Positions 62,501-64,000 of a DNA stretch of 64,000 bases are shown here, in pieces. Position 1 is the stretch's first letter, and every line of letters begins with the position of its first letter. Position numbers and translations under genes: made by a program. The notes under the pieces are model-generated. The model was not told the DNA's origin, made no database searches, and was given only the letters and a program-made list of their open reading frames with translations. The stretch comes from Platycnemis pennipes (lineage: Eukaryota > Arthropoda > Insecta > Odonata > Platycnemididae), in contig OW121846.1 of the NCBI GenBank assembly GCA_933228895.1, forward strand, positions 74,908,064 to 74,972,063. Reading direction: 5' to 3'.

Positions 62501-64000
62501 CTACCACATCAGCATTGCCTACAAGTCCTTCAGAGACTTCATCTACTTTCTCCGCGAGTCCATCAGAGGAGTCATCAACTCCGTCCTCAACCATTACGTC
62601 GGCATCTACTACAAAAGCATCGTCAAGCCTTTCCACTGGTGAAACAACGCCGACGACAACGAATAAATTCACGATGTCTTCTACTCAGGTGGGAACGTCG
62701 TCAACGTCAATCTCTCCTCCTGATTTGACATCGGGATCAACAATTACTTCACCGACGTCATCAATGTCGTATCCTACTTCTTCTTTCATTTCTTCGTCAT
62801 CAAAAAGAATAAGTTCCTCCACAGCCGAAAACACGGAATCTACTACTACGCCAACGTCAGAACTCACAACAAGTACATCCATGACAGCGTCGTCTCCCAC
62901 CTCGACACAAACAGTGGATTCCTCCAGATCGACGACAACCTCTATTTCCACGTCAACGTCTGCAGCGTCGTCAAGTTCTTCTACTCTTCAGTCAACACCA
63001 ACGACACGATCATCGTCGTACACAGGCTCAACTCCCATTTCCTCGTCTTCCGCCGGTGTGGGGTCAACGCCAGAAAACACACGGTCTACGCCGTCTACCA
63101 CATCAGAATTGCCTACAAGTCCTTCAGAGACTTCATCTACTTTCTCCGCGAGTCCTTCAGAGGAGTCTTCAACTCCGTCCACAACGTTTACGTCGCCATC
63201 TACTACAAAAGCATCGTCAAGCCTTTCCACTGGTGAAACAACGCCGACGACAACTAATAAATTCACGATGTCTTCTACTCAGGTGGGAACGTCGTCAACA
63301 TCAATCTCTCCTCCTGATTTGACATCGGGATCAACAATTTCTTCACCGACCACATCAACCTCGTATCCTACTACTTCTTTCATTTCATCGTCATCAAAAA
63401 GAATAAGTTCCTCCACAGCCGAAAACACGGAATCTACTACTACAGTAGAATCTACGTCGTCAACGTCAATCTCTCCTCCTGATTTGACATCGGGATCAAC
63501 AATTTCTTCTCCGACCACATCAACCTCGTATCCTACTACTTCTTTCATTTCTTCGTCATCAAAAAGAATAAGTTCCTCCACAGACGAAAACACGGAATCT
63601 ACTACTACACCAACGTCAGAACTCACAACAAGTACTTCCGTGACAGCGTCGTCTCCCACCTCGACACCATCAGTGGAATCCTCCAGATCGACGACAACCT
63701 CTATTTCTACATCAACGTCTGCAGCGTCGTCAAGTTATTCTACTCTTCAGTCAACACCAACCACACGATCATCGTCGTACACAGGCTTAACTCCCATTTC
63801 CTCGTCTTCTTCCGGTGTGGTGTCAACACCAGAAAACACGCGGTCTACGCCGTCTACCACATCAGAATTGCCTACAAGTCCTTTAGAGACTTCATCTACT
63901 TTCTCCGCGAGTCCTTCAGAGGAGTCTTCAACTCCGTCTACAACGTTTACGTCGCCATCTACTACAAAAGCATCGTCAAGCCTTTCCACTGCTGAAACAA
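50512..64000 (+). CDS. Giant secreted chitin-binding/mucin-like protein, exon 2 (right paralogue, 3' end outside window)
   Basis: After the acceptor cttttatccag the frame from 50512 (Asp-Met-Gly-Ala-Asn-Gln-Asp-Phe-Cys) has no stop to the window edge, over 4490 codons. With exon 1, module 1 spans C52-C97 (C52, C70, C84, C97) and module 2 C115-C156, spaced C-x17-C...C-x12-C. RRKR at residues 201-204 (50983-50994) is a furin-type site. Modules 3 and 4 follow (GFDCSLYYQC, SCPAGMGYSDAKGKC; CDCEGTKPMYNC, CQSGKLYSNQLGKC), resembling degenerate peritrophin-A/CBM14. A Tyr-rich linker (about 51500-51640) leads to unique Ser/Thr sequence and then the 198-residue repeats. Expected to be secreted and O-glycosylated. 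The many 82-193-codon minus-strand frames here are antisense shadows of the repeat. Confidence 0.88.
52327..64000 (+). repeat. 594-bp (198-residue) coding tandem repeat with 8-unit higher-order structure
   Basis: Unit starts (tacacaggctcaactccc, Tyr-Thr-Gly-Ser-Thr-Pro) occur every 594 bp from 52327 to 63019. Unit 19 carries an extra 165 bp (about 63441-63605) so unit 20 starts at 63778 and runs off the edge. A degenerate partial unit precedes at about 51985-52326. Each unit is Ser/Thr-rich and Cys-free, with fixed landmarks SSSSKRISSSTAENTESTTT and KFTMSSTQVG. Diagnostic variants in units 6-12 recur in the same order in units 14-20, an offset of exactly 8 units (4752 bp). No indel breaks the frame. 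Confidence 0.93.

Noticed and set aside
52326..63989. About 40 acidic minus-strand frames repeated through the array as a gene family
   Set aside because: They have no splice sites or independent starts, stop at the same repeat landmark each time, and lie opposite a 4490-codon open frame.

Overview
The window looks like arthropod, most probably insect, genomic DNA. It is AT-rich, coding signal is split by GT-AG introns, and most of the sequence between genes is nested remains of transposons of types common in insects (hAT, piggyBac, Tc1/mariner, several non-LTR retrotransposon families). No bacterial operon, CRISPR array or rRNA is present. I cannot assign the order or species.

The main content is a pair of paralogous secreted proteins in head-to-head orientation, each running off one end of the window. 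The left gene (minus strand) has a signal-peptide exon at 16510-16376 and a second exon that enters at 3032 and is open to base 1. The right gene (plus strand) has the matching signal-peptide exon at 42971-43099 and a second exon that enters at 50512 and is open to base 64000. In both, the intron is phase 0, the donor reads gtaagc, and exon 2 starts with four cysteine modules resembling peritrophin-A/CBM14 chitin-binding domains, with an Arg-X-Lys-Arg site between modules 2 and 3. Both then pass into very long Ser/Thr-rich mucin-like repeats. About 440 bp covering exon 1 and its upstream flank is also conserved between them, so promoter and gene were duplicated together. The likely product class is a secreted, heavily O-glycosylated, chitin-associated mucin (peritrophic-matrix, cuticle or gland secretion); this is inferred from domain architecture only.

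The repeats differ between the genes. The left gene has six copies of a 27-residue Thr/Lys/Pro unit followed by a 157-residue Ser/Thr unit. The right gene has at least 19 copies of a 198-residue (594 bp) unit. Units 6-12 and 14-20 correspond one to one at an offset of 4752 bp (8 x 594), so the coding array has a higher-order repeat structure.

The left intron (3033-16375) holds a hAT element with intact ends (4834-7311), a Tc1/mariner element split by a piggyBac element (piggyBac 8993-11575), and a pair of ~510-bp inverted repeats around these. The interval between the two genes (about 16.8-42.6 kb) holds several truncated LINEs, a second piggyBac relic (25.1-27.2 kb), and a ZMYM1-like hAT relic. 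That relic is split by a nearly full-length LINE with RNase H (28250-33887, 14-bp target duplication) and abutted by a second copy of the same LINE (34976-41317). The second copy itself holds a 130-bp LINE-tail insertion. The right intron (43100-50511) holds a MITE, a duplicated ~185-bp repeat, a foldback element and a ~22-bp minisatellite. Nearly all recognisable transposase and reverse-transcriptase frames carry stops or frameshifts.
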